Origin: Bacteroidaceae bacterium
Lineage (GTDB): Bacteria > Bacteroidota > Bacteroidia > Bacteroidales > Bacteroidaceae
Direction of reading: 5' to 3'
Length of the DNA stretch: 64,000 bases
NCBI GenBank assembly: GCA_016292045.1
Contig: JAEEZX010000030.1
Coordinates: 1-64,000 of the forward strand
The position numbers and the translations under genes were made by a program. Positions 1 to 9,715 of the stretch are shown piece after piece. Numbering within the stretch: position 1 is the stretch's first letter; each line of letters begins with the position of its first letter. The notes beneath the pieces were generated by a model, which was not told where the DNA came from, did not search any database, and saw nothing but the letters and a program-made list of their open reading frames with translations.

Positions 1-177
1 ATCTCAAAGGCTTCTTTGTTAAAACGGCGGCTACCTACTTCCCTCCGTCGCCATAAGAGATATGGCTCCCCTCATCGGGCACAGAAAGACATTCAGTCTT
101 TCCTCTGAAGGCCCTCTTCGCCCACTCACCCGTGGGAGAGTAGGTAGCCGCCGTTTTAACAAAGAAGCCTTTGAGAT
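1..177. repeat. 39-bp perfect inverted repeat around a 99-bp spacer
   Basis: Bases 1-39 are the exact reverse complement of 139-177. The arms hold the 3' end of a 5S-like rRNA plus the first half of its terminator. The spacer carries two small hairpins (gccata/tatggc near 51-67, and aaagac/gtcttt near 86-102). An 18-base third copy of part of the arm (agggaagtaggtagccgc) lies at about 253-270. This may be a real duplicated rRNA-operon tail or a fold-back assembly artefact at a contig end. Confidence 0.85.
133..157 (+). rRNA. rrf: 3' end fragment of 5S rRNA
   Basis: The string gtgggagagtaggtagccgc is the conserved 3' end of bacterial 5S rRNA (GUGGGAGAGUAGGUxGCCGCC in Bacteroidetes) and is followed at once by an intrinsic terminator, as expected at the end of an rRNA operon. 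The bases before it do not resemble the rest of 5S rRNA, so only the tail is present. It is a remnant or an assembly boundary, not a functional gene. Confidence 0.45.
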
Positions 178-198
178 TTTTCTCGAAGGCTTTTTTGT
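164..198 (+). terminator. intrinsic terminator of the rRNA-like tail
   Basis: A 10-bp stem (gcctttgaga with tctcgaaggc, one G:U pair), a TTTT loop and a T6 run follow the 5S-like tail directly. The left half of the stem also lies inside the inverted repeat. Confidence 0.75.
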
Positions 199-296
199 TT
201 TTATCTGATTACTCCGAATATTCCGAGTATTCTGATTATTCCGAATAATTTAAGGGAAGTAGGTAGCCGCTGTATTCTGATATTCTACTCCGCCTA

Positions 297-1232
297 CTAT
301 TTATTGGCTAAATCCTTGTAGTGAATGTTGTTGGGATAGCGACGGAGTGCCTCCTTGGCAAGAAAGCGTGTGAGCTCCGGTCGTTGGAATTCTTTCGGAG
401 CCATCTCCAGAAGATGTAGTGCCTTTTCTGCGATGGAATCGTAGTATGTGCCTTTCTTGGATTTGTGACGACTCCAGTCGTCATCCCTCAGATTGTCAGC
501 GCCCCATATCTCCAAAAAGGCTGGGAAATTGAAGTCCACACCAATGTGTTTGTATTCTTTTGTGACAAGAAACAGGATGGATGAATGCAAAGGTGACGGT
601 GTGGGAATTCCCAGTTGGAGGTAGTGAAGAAGTTTTGCCCTAATCTCGTATGATGACATATTCAGAACGTGATTGGAAATATAATGATAGATACTCCATC
701 CTCTCTTGAAAGTCTCTTCATTAGAAAACGTGATAGCAGACGGCGCTAAAAGATATTTTACTTTATTGATACCGATAAGTTGTACGTCGAGCCGTCCTCC
801 GGCTTGCACATATCCTACGATGACATCCTGGCAACTGTTGAACATCCATCGGTTTCTCTGTTCAGCATTATCCTGTGTGGCTTCAGTTTCATTGTCATTG
901 GCATTTATCGACATGATGAGCAGACGTCCTTCTCCCATCATTGTGGAAAGTGTGGTGTGAGGAAGTTTCTGTGCCACATCTTCTATACGTTCGGGCATCT
1001 TTTCTGCAAGTACGATGATGAGGGGAATACTTCTCTCAACGCATTGCCTTATAACCAACCGTTCAATGCCGGAGAGCGTACCACATACTATGCAGTCGCG
1101 TTCCGGTTGCAGTGTACCCATCCAATGTTTTAGTACAGGGTATATCTCATCAGGTGGCTGATGAGAGCACACGAATGTCGTTTTTGTCTTATCTAAGAGT
1201 TGCTCGTTGCCGAAAAAGGATATCTTAGCCAT
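297..1232 (-). CDS. DprA/SLOG-like Rossmann-fold protein
   Basis: A 311-residue protein resembling the DprA-like (Smf/SLOG) nucleotide-binding proteins of Bacteroidales. It opens with a FFGNEQLL motif; a CSHQPPDEI strand-turn follows at 22-30, CGTLSGIE at 50-57 and LIIVLAEKMPERI at 71-83. The segment EGRLLIMS then leads into QRNRWMF...VIVGYVQAGGRLD near residues 125-149, which matches the RNR..GYVxxGGxL signature of the Rossmann core. The rest (about 150-311) is helical and unassigned. True DprA loads RecA on ssDNA; these short relatives have no proven role. It is the last gene of a minus-strand run behind the ampG-like gene (17-bp gap), so it is probably co-transcribed with proS. Confidence 0.6.
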   Translation of the reverse strand: MAKISFFGNEQLLDKTKTTFVCSHQPPDEIYPVLKHWMGTLQPERDCIVCGTLSGIERLVIRQCVERSIPLIIVLAEKMPERIEDVAQKLPHTTLSTMMGEGRLLIMSINANDNETEATQDNAEQRNRWMFNSCQDVIVGYVQAGGRLDVQLIGINKVKYLLAPSAITFSNEETFKRGWSIYHYISNHVLNMSSYEIRAKLLHYLQLGIPTPSPLHSSILFLVTKEYKHIGVDFNFPAFLEIWGADNLRDDDWSRHKSKKGTYYDSIAEKALHLLEMAPKEFQRPELTRFLAKEALRRYPNNIHYKDLANK

Positions 1233-1249
1233 AATGAATTAGTATATCG

Positions 1250-2524
1250 TTATGAGATATCCTCGGGCAGTTTCACAAGGGCACTCACCAGGAATGTGGC
1301 AAGGCAGCACACACAGACAAAGATGAAGAAATTTATCCATCCCAGTGTGTCTGCCAGATGTCCTGCTATCATGCCGGGAAGCATCATGCCGAGTGCCTGG
1401 AAGGCGGTGCAGATGGAGAAAACGGAGGTGCTGTGTTCGCCTCTCGAGAAATATACCAGGAATAATGAATATGCAGCAAATCCGAAACCGTATCCCAACT
1501 GTTCGGTGAAGACGCAGGCGTTTATAATCCAGAGGGAAGAAGGTTGTGTGTATGCCAGATATACGTATACGACATCGGGCAGTGAGATAGCCAGTACCAT
1601 TGGCCACCACCATCGTTTCAATCCGTTACGGCTCACAAGCCATCCGGCAACGATACCACCTATGAGCAGTCCGATGGCTCCAAGTGTACCGTATGCGTAT
1701 CCGACGGATGTTGTTGACAGTTCCAGGCCCCCTTCTGCCTGGGAACGTAGCATAAAGGGTTGTGCCATCTTGGCCAGTTGTGCTTCCGGCAGACGGAAGA
1801 GCAGCATGAAGAGTACGGCAGTGAAGACGCCTTTCTTTGACAGGAATGTGCGCAGGAGATTCCCGTTCTCACTTGCAACGGGCATCGCCACATCATTGGC
1901 GGGGCGGGGTAGTGTGATGGAGTGCCACGATGCCAGTATAATCATCATGCTTCCCATTAATCCCAGTGTGATGCTCCATGCGAGCGGCACATTATATTTG
2001 TTTTCAAGATAACCGGCCAGTATCACCAGCAATCCCTGGCAGAATATGCTGCCTATACGATAGAATGTGGAGCGCCAACCCACATAGAAGGCCTGATCCT
2101 TCTCACTGAGACCGAGAATATACATACCGTCGGCGGCGATGTCGTGTGTCGCAGAAGAAAAAGCCATTATCCAGAATCCGGCGAGAGACAGTTTCACCCA
2201 CATTGCAGTTTGCAACGACAATGCCACGGCGGCGAGTGAGGCTCCCACAAGTAACTGCATTGTCAGGATCCACCAGCGTTTTGTGCGAAGGCTGTCAACG
2301 AGGGGGCTCCATAGCGGCTTGATAACCCACGGCAGATAGAGCCATGAGGTGTAGAGAGCCAGCTGGGTGTTGGTAAGTCCCAGGTTGGTGTACATCACCA
2401 CGGAGAGTGTCATCACTGCCATGTAGGGTAGTGCTTCTGCGAAATACAGCGATGGAACCCACGCTATGGGTGTGTTTGTCTGTTGTTTTGTGTGGAACGA
2501 ATGATTATCCATATTATTAGCCAT
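1250..2524 (-). CDS. AmpG-like MFS permease
   Basis: A 424-residue polytopic membrane protein with about twelve hydrophobic segments. The N-terminal block (YFAEALPYMAVMTLSVVMY, then a TSWLYLPWVIKPLWSPLVD loop and HDIAADGMYI) matches AmpG/SLC33-type major facilitator permeases, which bring GlcNAc-anhydroMurNAc muropeptides into the cytoplasm for wall recycling. Substrate here is inferred from family only. The start overlaps the 3' end of the preceding gene by 61 bp; a second Met four codons in would still overlap, so the two are translationally linked. It follows the paralogous transporter and proS. Confidence 0.7.
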   Translation of the reverse strand: MANNMDNHSFHTKQQTNTPIAWVPSLYFAEALPYMAVMTLSVVMYTNLGLTNTQLALYTSWLYLPWVIKPLWSPLVDSLRTKRWWILTMQLLVGASLAAVALSLQTAMWVKLSLAGFWIMAFSSATHDIAADGMYILGLSEKDQAFYVGWRSTFYRIGSIFCQGLLVILAGYLENKYNVPLAWSITLGLMGSMMIILASWHSITLPRPANDVAMPVASENGNLLRTFLSKKGVFTAVLFMLLFRLPEAQLAKMAQPFMLRSQAEGGLELSTTSVGYAYGTLGAIGLLIGGIVAGWLVSRNGLKRWWWPMVLAISLPDVVYVYLAYTQPSSLWIINACVFTEQLGYGFGFAAYSLFLVYFSRGEHSTSVFSICTAFQALGMMLPGMIAGHLADTLGWINFFIFVCVCCLATFLVSALVKLPEDIS

Positions 2525-3723
2525 GATATCGGTGAGGTTAATGTGTCAATGAGGAAATAGGTTTTAAAACCAACAGTAGTGCACAGCCATCCGGAGAGTG
2601 CCATTGGAGGCATCATCGCCAGCGATACGAGCGGGATGTACAGCAGATTTATGGTGTTACGATAGCGTTCTCCGGATATGTTCTTTATGGAACTCTGACA
2701 GGCATAGATGCCGAATCCGAAAAGCAGTTGAGCCTGAAATGTACCCACGCAGAGTGTCATGAGGCAGGTCGGAGGTTCGAGTGCCATCATGAGATATACG
2801 GCAGGCGACAGTCCCAGACACAAGGCAAACGGCCAGAAGAGACGTGTCTGAGGGGCTCGTGCCACATACAACAGCCAGCGCCCGGCGGAGATACCTATCC
2901 AGAATGCGATTACTCCTATGGTGCCCTGCGCGAAACCTATCTCCTGCAGTGTGCATCCCAAACCGCCGTTATCCCGATGCGTAATCAGGAACAGCACCCG
3001 TGTGTAGAACATCAGGCCCTGCGGGAGTAGTGCGAAAAAGATTATAAGCACGTGTTTCCACCATTGGGGCTGCTCGCTGATGCGTGCAATGATGTGCATT
3101 TCCGCTTTGATTGAACCGCTTACGGTGTTGGTGCGGAAGAAGCTCTGTACATGTGTCGTCCTCAATACAGCCATGTGCCAGAGGGTGAACAGCATCATCA
3201 CACCTGCTGCCACATAGCAGGCTATCGACCATGACAGCATTGGGGAATATCTGCGAAAGTATATCTGCAGAACGCCCACCGCCATTATCATCATGCCGTA
3301 GGTCATAATCACCGCCAGCTGTGAGGCGAACATCTTGGGTCCGTTGTAGAAACGTTGCAGACGGGGGCGCAGCATACGTTCATAGTATATGCGTGCGGCG
3401 AGCTCGTGACCGGCAGACAATAATGATATTACCATAAGGGCAATAAATGTCCACACGACGTTTTCTTGCAAGGCAAATGCAAGTGCCGCAAGCGACAGTG
3501 TTAACAGTGCTTCCAGAAGGTGAAGCGTGCGTCTGTAGTGTCCGGCGCGCAGTACGTAGGAACGCATCCACGACTTCAGTATCCAAGGCAAGAAGAGCAG
3601 TGCAGCCAGCAGTGTGGCCAACGCGGGATTCACTCCCATTTGCAGCAACATCAGCAGAGCCACGAAAGTGACCAACGCCGACGGTATCTCCTCAGCTGCA
3701 AATAGGGTAAATATCCACTTCAC
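2464..3723 (-). CDS. divergent MFS permease, AmpG-like paralogue
   Basis: A 419-residue membrane protein with about twelve predicted transmembrane segments. It shares the layout of the AmpG-like protein downstream (AAEEIPSALVTFVALLMLLQ at the N-terminus, LLFLPWILKSWMRS loop, SAGHELAARIYYERML) but has lost the acidic and polar residues that mark the AmpG core, for example HDIAADGMY is replaced by HELAARIYY. It starts 11 bp after proS and overlaps the next gene by 61 bp. The pair may work as a heteromer, or this copy may be degenerating. Function is not known. Confidence 0.6.
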   Translation of the reverse strand: MKWIFTLFAAEEIPSALVTFVALLMLLQMGVNPALATLLAALLFLPWILKSWMRSYVLRAGHYRRTLHLLEALLTLSLAALAFALQENVVWTFIALMVISLLSAGHELAARIYYERMLRPRLQRFYNGPKMFASQLAVIMTYGMMIMAVGVLQIYFRRYSPMLSWSIACYVAAGVMMLFTLWHMAVLRTTHVQSFFRTNTVSGSIKAEMHIIARISEQPQWWKHVLIIFFALLPQGLMFYTRVLFLITHRDNGGLGCTLQEIGFAQGTIGVIAFWIGISAGRWLLYVARAPQTRLFWPFALCLGLSPAVYLMMALEPPTCLMTLCVGTFQAQLLFGFGIYACQSSIKNISGERYRNTINLLYIPLVSLAMMPPMALSGWLCTTVGFKTYFLIDTLTSPISWLIIWIIIRSTQNNRQTHP

Positions 3724-3734
3724 GCGCTGATAGA

Positions 3735-5213
3735 TTAGTAGGAGCGGGCGATGAGAACGCGTGCTTTAGCGGGTTTGCCGCTTACCATATCCACACCGGG
3801 AGTCTGCTCCACGCCGAACGGTACGCAGCGTATCGTAGCCTGTGTCTCTTCCTTGATTTGTGCTTCTGTCTCTGCAGTTCCGTCCCAATGGCAGAGGAAG
3901 AAACCACCGTCCTTGACACGCTCCTTGAATTCCTCGTAGTTCTCGCACTCGTAGATATGCTCGTCGCGGAACTTGCGTGCCTTCTCGTAGATATTCTTCT
4001 GAATGTCGTCGAGCAGGGCTTTTACCTTCTCTGCAAGTCCCTCGAGAGGCATATTCTCTTTCTCCAGAGTGTCGCGACGCATCACCTCGACAAGACCCTT
4101 TTCCAAATCGCGGGCTCCGAGTACCAGACGAACGGGTACGCCCTTGAGTTCGTAGTCGGCGAACTTGAATCCGGGACGCTTGTTGTCGGCATTGTCGTAT
4201 TTCACGGATATACCGAGGGCCTTGAGCTGTGCCATCAGAGCTTCTGCCTTTTCGTTGATGGCGGGCAGTTGCTCTGGCTTTGCGATGGGGATGATGACCA
4301 CCTGTGTGGGTGCTAGTGCGGGAGGCAGCACCAGACCGTTATCATCGGAGTGTGTCATGATGAGCGCACCCATCAGACGTGTGGATACACCCCATGATGT
4401 TGCCCAGGCGTATTCTGCCTGGTTGTCCTTGTTGAGGAACTGCACCTCGAAGGCCTTGCCGAAGTTCTGACCGAGGAAATGGCTCGTGCCGCTCTGCAGC
4501 GCCTTGCCGTCCTGCATCATAGCTTCGATGGTGTATGTGTCGAGTGCTCCGGCGAAACGCTCCGTTTCGCTCTTCACGCCTTGAATCACAGGCACTGCCA
4601 TGCATTCCTCTGCGAATTTTGCATATACCTTCAGCATCATCTGTGCGCGTTCCTCGGCCTCCTCGCGTGTGGCATGAGCGGTGTGCCCTTCCTGCCAGAG
4701 GAATTCCGACGTGCGCAGGAACAGACGCGTACGCATTTCCCAGCGCATCACGTTGCACCACTGGTTCACCAGCAGAGGCAGGTCGCGATAGGAATGTATC
4801 CAGTTTTTGAACGTGTTCCAGATAATGGTCTCAGAGGTGGGACGTATGATAAGTTCTTCCTCCAGTCGTGCGGCAGGATCCACCACCACACCGTCGTGTG
4901 TGTCGTTAGTCTTGAGGCGGTAGTGTGTCACCACTGCGCATTCTTTTGCAAAACCCTCCACATGCTCTGCTTCCTTCGAGAGGAAACTCTTGGGAATGAG
5001 CAGGGGGAAATATGCGTTCTGCACACCGGTCTCCTTGAACATGTCGTCAAGCGTACGCTGCATCTTCTCCCAGATAGCGTAACCATAGGGCTTGATGACC
5101 ATGCATCCGCGTACGTCACTCTGTTCTGCCAAATCGGCCTTTATCACCAGTTCGTTGTACCACTTTGAGTAGTCTTCACTGCGTTTTGTGAGGAATTCCA
5201 GTTCCTTTGCCAT
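3735..5213 (-). CDS. proS: prolyl-tRNA synthetase (ProRS type 3)
   Basis: A 492-residue class II aminoacyl-tRNA synthetase that charges tRNA-Pro. Motif 2 is at about 155-180 ([20 protein letters not shown]), RPTSETIIW lies at 124-132 and motif 3 at about 275-290 ([17 protein letters not shown]). The anticodon-binding domain follows (PTQVVIIPI), then a C-terminal domain ending in RSY. The length, absence of the bacterial editing insertion and the terminal tyrosine mark the archaeal/eukaryotic-type enzyme used in Bacteroidetes. The promoter is on the minus strand at 5246-5253, giving a roughly 30-nt leader. It heads the minus-strand run to position 297. Confidence 0.95.
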   Translation of the reverse strand: MAKELEFLTKRSEDYSKWYNELVIKADLAEQSDVRGCMVIKPYGYAIWEKMQRTLDDMFKETGVQNAYFPLLIPKSFLSKEAEHVEGFAKECAVVTHYRLKTNDTHDGVVVDPAARLEEELIIRPTSETIIWNTFKNWIHSYRDLPLLVNQWCNVMRWEMRTRLFLRTSEFLWQEGHTAHATREEAEERAQMMLKVYAKFAEECMAVPVIQGVKSETERFAGALDTYTIEAMMQDGKALQSGTSHFLGQNFGKAFEVQFLNKDNQAEYAWATSWGVSTRLMGALIMTHSDDNGLVLPPALAPTQVVIIPIAKPEQLPAINEKAEALMAQLKALGISVKYDNADNKRPGFKFADYELKGVPVRLVLGARDLEKGLVEVMRRDTLEKENMPLEGLAEKVKALLDDIQKNIYEKARKFRDEHIYECENYEEFKERVKDGGFFLCHWDGTAETEAQIKEETQATIRCVPFGVEQTPGVDMVSGKPAKARVLIARSY

Positions 5214-5245
5214 CGTTTTATCTTACTTTTTATTATTTACGCGTG

Positions 5246-5253
5246 CAAAGGTA
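5246..5253 (-). promoter_or_regulatory. promoter -7 box of proS
   Basis: TACCTTTG on the minus strand, the Bacteroidetes TA-n2-TTTG element, 33 bases from the proS start. It lies back to back with the GH2 promoter. Confidence 0.7.
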
Positions 5254-5287
5254 CGAAAAAATACGGACATATTTGAGAATAATGTTG

Positions 5288-5295
5288 TACTTTTG
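5288..5295 (+). promoter_or_regulatory. promoter -7 box of the GH2 gene
   Basis: TACTTTTG 30 bases before the GH2 start codon; divergent from the proS promoter. Confidence 0.6.
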
Positions 5296-5325
5296 TAGCG
5301 TGAAATCATGAGAACATCATAAATT

Positions 5326-8214
5326 ATGAGTAATTTCAACAGAGGATTCATTTATTTCATCTTTCTGATGTCCGCAGCCCTGTGCAGCGGCGGTGTTGCA
5401 TCCCAGCAGACGATATCCCTTTCCGGAGCATGGGATTTCTCCATTTCCGATTCCCTGCGTTTTTCCGACCACATCAGTCTTCCGGGTTCGATGCTGGAGG
5501 CCGACAAGGGTGATGAGGTCACAGTAGCCACACAATGGACAGGTTCGCTCTACGACTCTTCCTTCTATTTCAATCCCTACATGGAGCCATATCGCCGTGC
5601 GGGTCAGATGAAGTTCCCCTTCTTTCTCTCTCCCTCCCGCCACTATGTGGGTAAGGCCTGGTATCGCCGTACGGTGCACGTGCCTCTCTCCTGGCAGGGC
5701 CAGCGTATCACGCTCTTCCTGGAGCGCCCCCACATAGAGACCACGGTGTATGTCAACGGACGCCCCGCAGGTCATCGGATGTCGCTCTCTGTGCCTCATG
5801 AATATGATGTGACGGAGCTGCTCTCAGCCGGTTCGGACAACGAGATACTCATTTCCGTATATAATGGTATAGAGAATGTCTGCGTGGGACAGGATTCCCA
5901 CAGCGTCACCGACCAGACGCAGGGCAACTGGAACGGTATCGTCGGTAGTATCGCTCTTGTGGCCCGACCTCTGAGTGCAAGCATCCGCAGTGTGCGCGTT
6001 TATCCTGATGTCTCCCGTCGCACGGCTCGTGTGGTGGTGGAGACGCTGGATGAGAAGCCTCGCGGAGCGAAGACAGACAAGAAACCACTCACAAGTGCTG
6101 TTGCAGAGGCAGTAGGCGAGCGCACTCATGTGGTGAAAGCCGTTGTGGAGAGCTGCGAAGAGGGACGTGTTCTCCTCTCCCTGCCGATGGGCGAGGAGAT
6201 GCTCACCTGGGACGAGTTCTCACCCACCGTCTACCGTCTCACCGTGCGTCACGGCGATGATGTCTATGAGACCAGCTTCGGTATGCGCGACTTCCGCATC
6301 GAGGGTCGTCAGATGCTCGTCAACGGCAAGCCTGCCTTCATTCGCGGCACGGTGGAGAACTGCTGTTTCCCTCTCACCGGTTATCCTCCCACGGACGAGG
6401 CCGAGTGGCTGCGTATCATGCGCAAGTGCAAGGAATACGGCCTGAATATGATACGCTTCCACAGCTACTGTCCTCCCGAAGCCGCCTTCTCGGCAGCCGA
6501 CAAGGTGGGTATATATCTCCAGCCGGAGGGTCCCTCGTGGCCGAATCACGGCGTGAAGCTGCGTGCCGGTATGACAATCGACCAGTATCTCCTTGATGAG
6601 TCGCGTCGCATTGTCGACACCTACGGGAATCATCCTTCCTTCGTGACGATGGCGGCCGGCAACGAACCTGCCGGCAACTGGGTGCCGTACTGCAACGACT
6701 GGGTGCGCGAGATGCACAGCTACGATTCCACCAAGGTCTATTGCGGAGCTTCTGTCGGTGGCGGATGGGCTTGGGACGACGCCTCGGAATATCATGTGAA
6801 GGGCGGAGCCCGTGGTCTCGACTGGGATCGCCATGCGCCGCAGTCGGCAGATGATTATTTCGATGGAATCGCCTTTCCTCGCAACTATAAGGGCAAGGAA
6901 CCGAATAATTCCCCCATCCTTGCTCACGAGCAGGGCCAGTGGTGTGTGTTCCCCGATCTTAGGGAGACATCACAGTATACAGGAGTGTATAAAGCCGGTA
7001 ATTTCGACATCTTCCGTGATTTGCTGAAGAGAAACGGTATGGAGACAATGGCCGACAAATTCCTCTACGCCAGCGGACGTCTGCAGGTGCTGTGCTACAA
7101 ATACGAGATAGAGCGCAACCTGCGCACGAAGGACTACAGCGGTTTCCAGCTTCTCGGGCTCAACGACTACAGCGGTCAGGGCACAGCCCTCGTGGGTCCC
7201 CTCAATGTGTTCTGGCGCGAGAAGGGTTATGTGGATGCAGAGGAATGGCGTGAGTTCTGCGCTCCGACAGTGCTGCTCGCCCGTTTCCCCAAATTCGTCT
7301 ATACCAACGACGAGACGCTCCTTGTGCCCGTCGAGATGTATAATGCCGCTGAGGAGAAACCGCGCGGCGTATCCACAAAATATACACTTTGGACAGACAC
7401 AGCGGAGTATGCTTCCGGAACGCTCTCCACGCGTGCTCTTCCTCTTGGAAAGAACATAGCCGTCGGTGAGGTGCGTGAGTCGCTTGCCGGTCTCTCGGAG
7501 CCCGTGAAGATGCGCCTTGTGGTGGAGACAGAGGGCTTGACCCGCAACGAATGGGAGTTTTGGGTATATCCTAAGACGTTGCCGGGTGAAGAGCCTCGCA
7601 TGAAACGTTTCCTGGAAACCGACACCCTCGACGAGCGTGCGTTGAAGACTCTGGAGCGCGGCGGCACGGTGCTGCTCACTGCTGCCGGCAAGGTGACTCT
7701 TGGCAGCGATGTGCGACAGAACTATCTCCCTGTCTTCTGGAACACGTCGTGGTTCAAGATGCGTCCGCCTCACACCACGGGTGCCTATATCGACACGCAG
7801 CATCCTCTCTTCCGTTACGGTTTCCCCACCGATTCGTGGAGCAACCTCAACTGGTGGGAGCTGCTCAACCGCGCCCAGGTGATGAACCTCATGGAGCTGC
7901 CTCTCGGGTATCAGTCACCCATCCAGCCCATCGACACGTGGCATGTGTCGCGTCGTCTGGGTATGCTCGTGGAGGCAAGAGTGGGGAAGGGCCGTCTCTT
8001 GATGACTACGATAGATATCACCGGTCGTCTTGACGCACGTCCCGTAGCCCGTCAGCTCCGTCGTGCAATACTGAACTATATGGCGAGCGATGATTTCCAG
8101 CCTGCATTGGAACTTTCTCCCGATGTAATCGTCCATTTCTTCACCCGTCAGGCTCCCGCGGTGAATATGTTCACCAACGATTCGCCCGATGAACTGAAGC
8201 CTAAATTGCAGTAG
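5326..8214 (+). CDS. secreted glycoside hydrolase family 2
   Basis: A 962-residue enzyme with an N-terminal signal peptide (about 1-26). A jelly-roll sugar-binding domain spans about 30-215 (HYVGKAWYRRTVHVP, ERPHIETTVYVNGRPAG), an immunoglobulin-like domain about 216-335, and a TIM barrel about 336-650. Catalytic residues fit GH2: N446-E447 in AAGNEPAG (acid/base) and E535 in LAHEQGQW (nucleophile). The C-terminal 300 residues are family-specific. GH2 covers beta-galactosidase, beta-mannosidase and beta-glucuronidase activities; the substrate cannot be read from the sequence. The gene stands alone, with its own promoter, and its stop lies 3 bp from the convergent pdxT stop. Confidence 0.85.
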   Translation: MSNFNRGFIYFIFLMSAALCSGGVASQQTISLSGAWDFSISDSLRFSDHISLPGSMLEADKGDEVTVATQWTGSLYDSSFYFNPYMEPYRRAGQMKFPFFLSPSRHYVGKAWYRRTVHVPLSWQGQRITLFLERPHIETTVYVNGRPAGHRMSLSVPHEYDVTELLSAGSDNEILISVYNGIENVCVGQDSHSVTDQTQGNWNGIVGSIALVARPLSASIRSVRVYPDVSRRTARVVVETLDEKPRGAKTDKKPLTSAVAEAVGERTHVVKAVVESCEEGRVLLSLPMGEEMLTWDEFSPTVYRLTVRHGDDVYETSFGMRDFRIEGRQMLVNGKPAFIRGTVENCCFPLTGYPPTDEAEWLRIMRKCKEYGLNMIRFHSYCPPEAAFSAADKVGIYLQPEGPSWPNHGVKLRAGMTIDQYLLDESRRIVDTYGNHPSFVTMAAGNEPAGNWVPYCNDWVREMHSYDSTKVYCGASVGGGWAWDDASEYHVKGGARGLDWDRHAPQSADDYFDGIAFPRNYKGKEPNNSPILAHEQGQWCVFPDLRETSQYTGVYKAGNFDIFRDLLKRNGMETMADKFLYASGRLQVLCYKYEIERNLRTKDYSGFQLLGLNDYSGQGTALVGPLNVFWREKGYVDAEEWREFCAPTVLLARFPKFVYTNDETLLVPVEMYNAAEEKPRGVSTKYTLWTDTAEYASGTLSTRALPLGKNIAVGEVRESLAGLSEPVKMRLVVETEGLTRNEWEFWVYPKTLPGEEPRMKRFLETDTLDERALKTLERGGTVLLTAAGKVTLGSDVRQNYLPVFWNTSWFKMRPPHTTGAYIDTQHPLFRYGFPTDSWSNLNWWELLNRAQVMNLMELPLGYQSPIQPIDTWHVSRRLGMLVEARVGKGRLLMTTIDITGRLDARPVARQLRRAILNYMASDDFQPALELSPDVIVHFFTRQAPAVNMFTNDSPDELKPKLQ

Positions 8215-8217
8215 CGT

Positions 8218-8769
8218 CTAGGCCAGTATGCTGTCCACAAAGCAGCGGTGCATACGGTCGTCTGAGGTCAGTTCCGGATGGAAGGCGACAGCGAGTTGAT
8301 TCCCTTGGCGGGCAGCTACGATGTTGCCGTCCACTTCTGCCAGCGAGCGGCACTTGTCGCTCAGTATCTCCTCAATATAAGGGGCTCGGATGAAAGTCAT
8401 CGGTATGTCGTCGCCCACCTCTGCCACTTTTCCGATGGTGTTGAAACTTCCCAGCTGGCGTCCGTAGGCATTGCGACGCACACGGATGTCCATCGTGCCG
8501 AGATGTCCCTGCGAGAGCAGTATCATACCGGCGCAGGTGCCGAAGACGGGCAGACCGTTCAGGATGTCCTGCCGGATGGGTTCCAGAAGACCCAGTTCCC
8601 TGAGCAGCCGCATCTGCACGGTGCTCTCGCCTCCCGGCAGTATGAGTCCGTCTTTCCTTTGCAGCCAGTCTTTCTTCTGCCTCACCTCGAAGCTCTCCAC
8701 TCCGAGCCGTTGCAGCGCCTGTTCGTGTTCTATGAATGCCCCCTGCAGGGCAAGTACAGCAATTCTCAT
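8218..8769 (-). CDS. pdxT: PLP synthase glutaminase subunit PdxT
   Basis: A 183-residue class I glutamine amidotransferase that hydrolyses glutamine and passes ammonia to PdxS for pyridoxal 5'-phosphate synthesis. Visible are the PGGES motif (45-49), the nucleophile C79 in GTCAGM, and the H164/E166 pair in FHPEL. Length is normal for the family. The start overlaps the end of pdxS by 4 bp, so translation is coupled and the subunits should be made in step. Confidence 0.95.
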   Translation of the reverse strand: MRIAVLALQGAFIEHEQALQRLGVESFEVRQKKDWLQRKDGLILPGGESTVQMRLLRELGLLEPIRQDILNGLPVFGTCAGMILLSQGHLGTMDIRVRRNAYGRQLGSFNTIGKVAEVGDDIPMTFIRAPYIEEILSDKCRSLAEVDGNIVAARQGNQLAVAFHPELTSDDRMHRCFVDSILA

Positions 8770-9641
8770 TTTCCCCGTTCGGCCATTAGGAGTTCTATCT
8801 CGTGTTCGTTGATGCCCACCATTGCTTCGCCGAGGTCCTCGGAGAGCTCAGCCAGCAGTTTGGCGTCCTTGTAGTTTGTGACGGCCTGCACGATGGCTGC
8901 TGCTCGCTTGGCGGGATTGCCGCTCTTGAAGATGCCGCTGCCCACGAACACACCCTCAGCTCCCAGTTGCATCATCAGTGCTGCGTCGGCCGGTGTTGCC
9001 ACACCTCCTGCGGCGAAGTTCACTACGGGCAGTTTGCCGTTCTCATGCACGTAGCGCACCAGTTCATAGGGTGCCTGCAGTTGCTTGGCGGCTTCGTAGA
9101 GCTCGTCCTCGCTCATACTGGCCAGTCGCCGTATCTCGCTCTGCATCAGTCGCATGTGACTCACGGCCTGCACCACGTCGCCCGTGCCGGGTTCTCCCTT
9201 GGTGCGTATCATCGTGGCTCCCTCGGCTATGCGTCGCAGCGCTTCGCCCAGATTCTTTGCGCCGCAGACGAAGGGCACCTTGAATTTCGTCTTGTCGATG
9301 TGGTAGATATTGTCAGCCGGCGACAGCACTTCGCTTTCGTCTATATAGTCTATCTCGATGGCCTCCAGTATCTGCGCCTCTGCGATGTGTCCGATGCGGC
9401 ACTTTGCCATCACGGGTATGCTGACGGCCTCCTGTATGCCGCGTATCATCTTCGGGTCGCTCATGCGGCTCACACCTCCCGCAGCGCGTATGTCGGCGGG
9501 TATGCGTTCCAGTGCCATCACAGCGCACGCTCCTGCGGCCTCTGCTATGCGGGCCTGTTCGGGGGTTGTCACATCCATGATTACTCCGCCCTTGAGCATC
9601 TGTGCCAGCTGGCGGTTCAAGTCTTGCCTGTTTGTTTCCAT
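8766..9641 (-). CDS. pdxS: PLP synthase subunit PdxS
   Basis: Synthase subunit of the DXP-independent vitamin B6 pathway; it joins ribose 5-phosphate, glyceraldehyde 3-phosphate and ammonia into PLP. A TIM barrel of 291 residues with D23, K80 ([10 protein letters not shown]) and K147 ([10 protein letters not shown]) in the expected catalytic positions. The reading frame is open 45 bp further upstream, but the Met at METNRQ is chosen because AAAGGA sits before it and the family starts here. It is transcribed with pdxT and lies downstream of the ThiD-AraC regulator gene, with its own promoter-like element at 9673-9680. Confidence 0.95.
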   Translation of the reverse strand: METNRQDLNRQLAQMLKGGVIMDVTTPEQARIAEAAGACAVMALERIPADIRAAGGVSRMSDPKMIRGIQEAVSIPVMAKCRIGHIAEAQILEAIEIDYIDESEVLSPADNIYHIDKTKFKVPFVCGAKNLGEALRRIAEGATMIRTKGEPGTGDVVQAVSHMRLMQSEIRRLASMSEDELYEAAKQLQAPYELVRYVHENGKLPVVNFAAGGVATPADAALMMQLGAEGVFVGSGIFKSGNPAKRAAAIVQAVTNYKDAKLLAELSEDLGEAMVGINEHEIELLMAERGK

Positions 9642-9672
9642 AATTTTTGTCCTTTTTTTGGTAAAACCGCTG

Positions 9673-9680
9673 CAAAGTAA
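9673..9680 (-). promoter_or_regulatory. candidate promoter -7 box of pdxST
   Basis: TTACTTTG on the minus strand, one base off the TA-n2-TTTG consensus, 31 bases from the pdxS start. Confidence 0.45.
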
Positions 9681-9715
9681 CGGCAAAAATATGACACTGC
9701 GCCAGAGAGTTCCTA

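Noticed and set aside
33..157. Complete 5S rRNA gene
   Set aside because: Only the 3' end matches; the remaining 90 bases lack the conserved loops of 5S rRNA on either strand.
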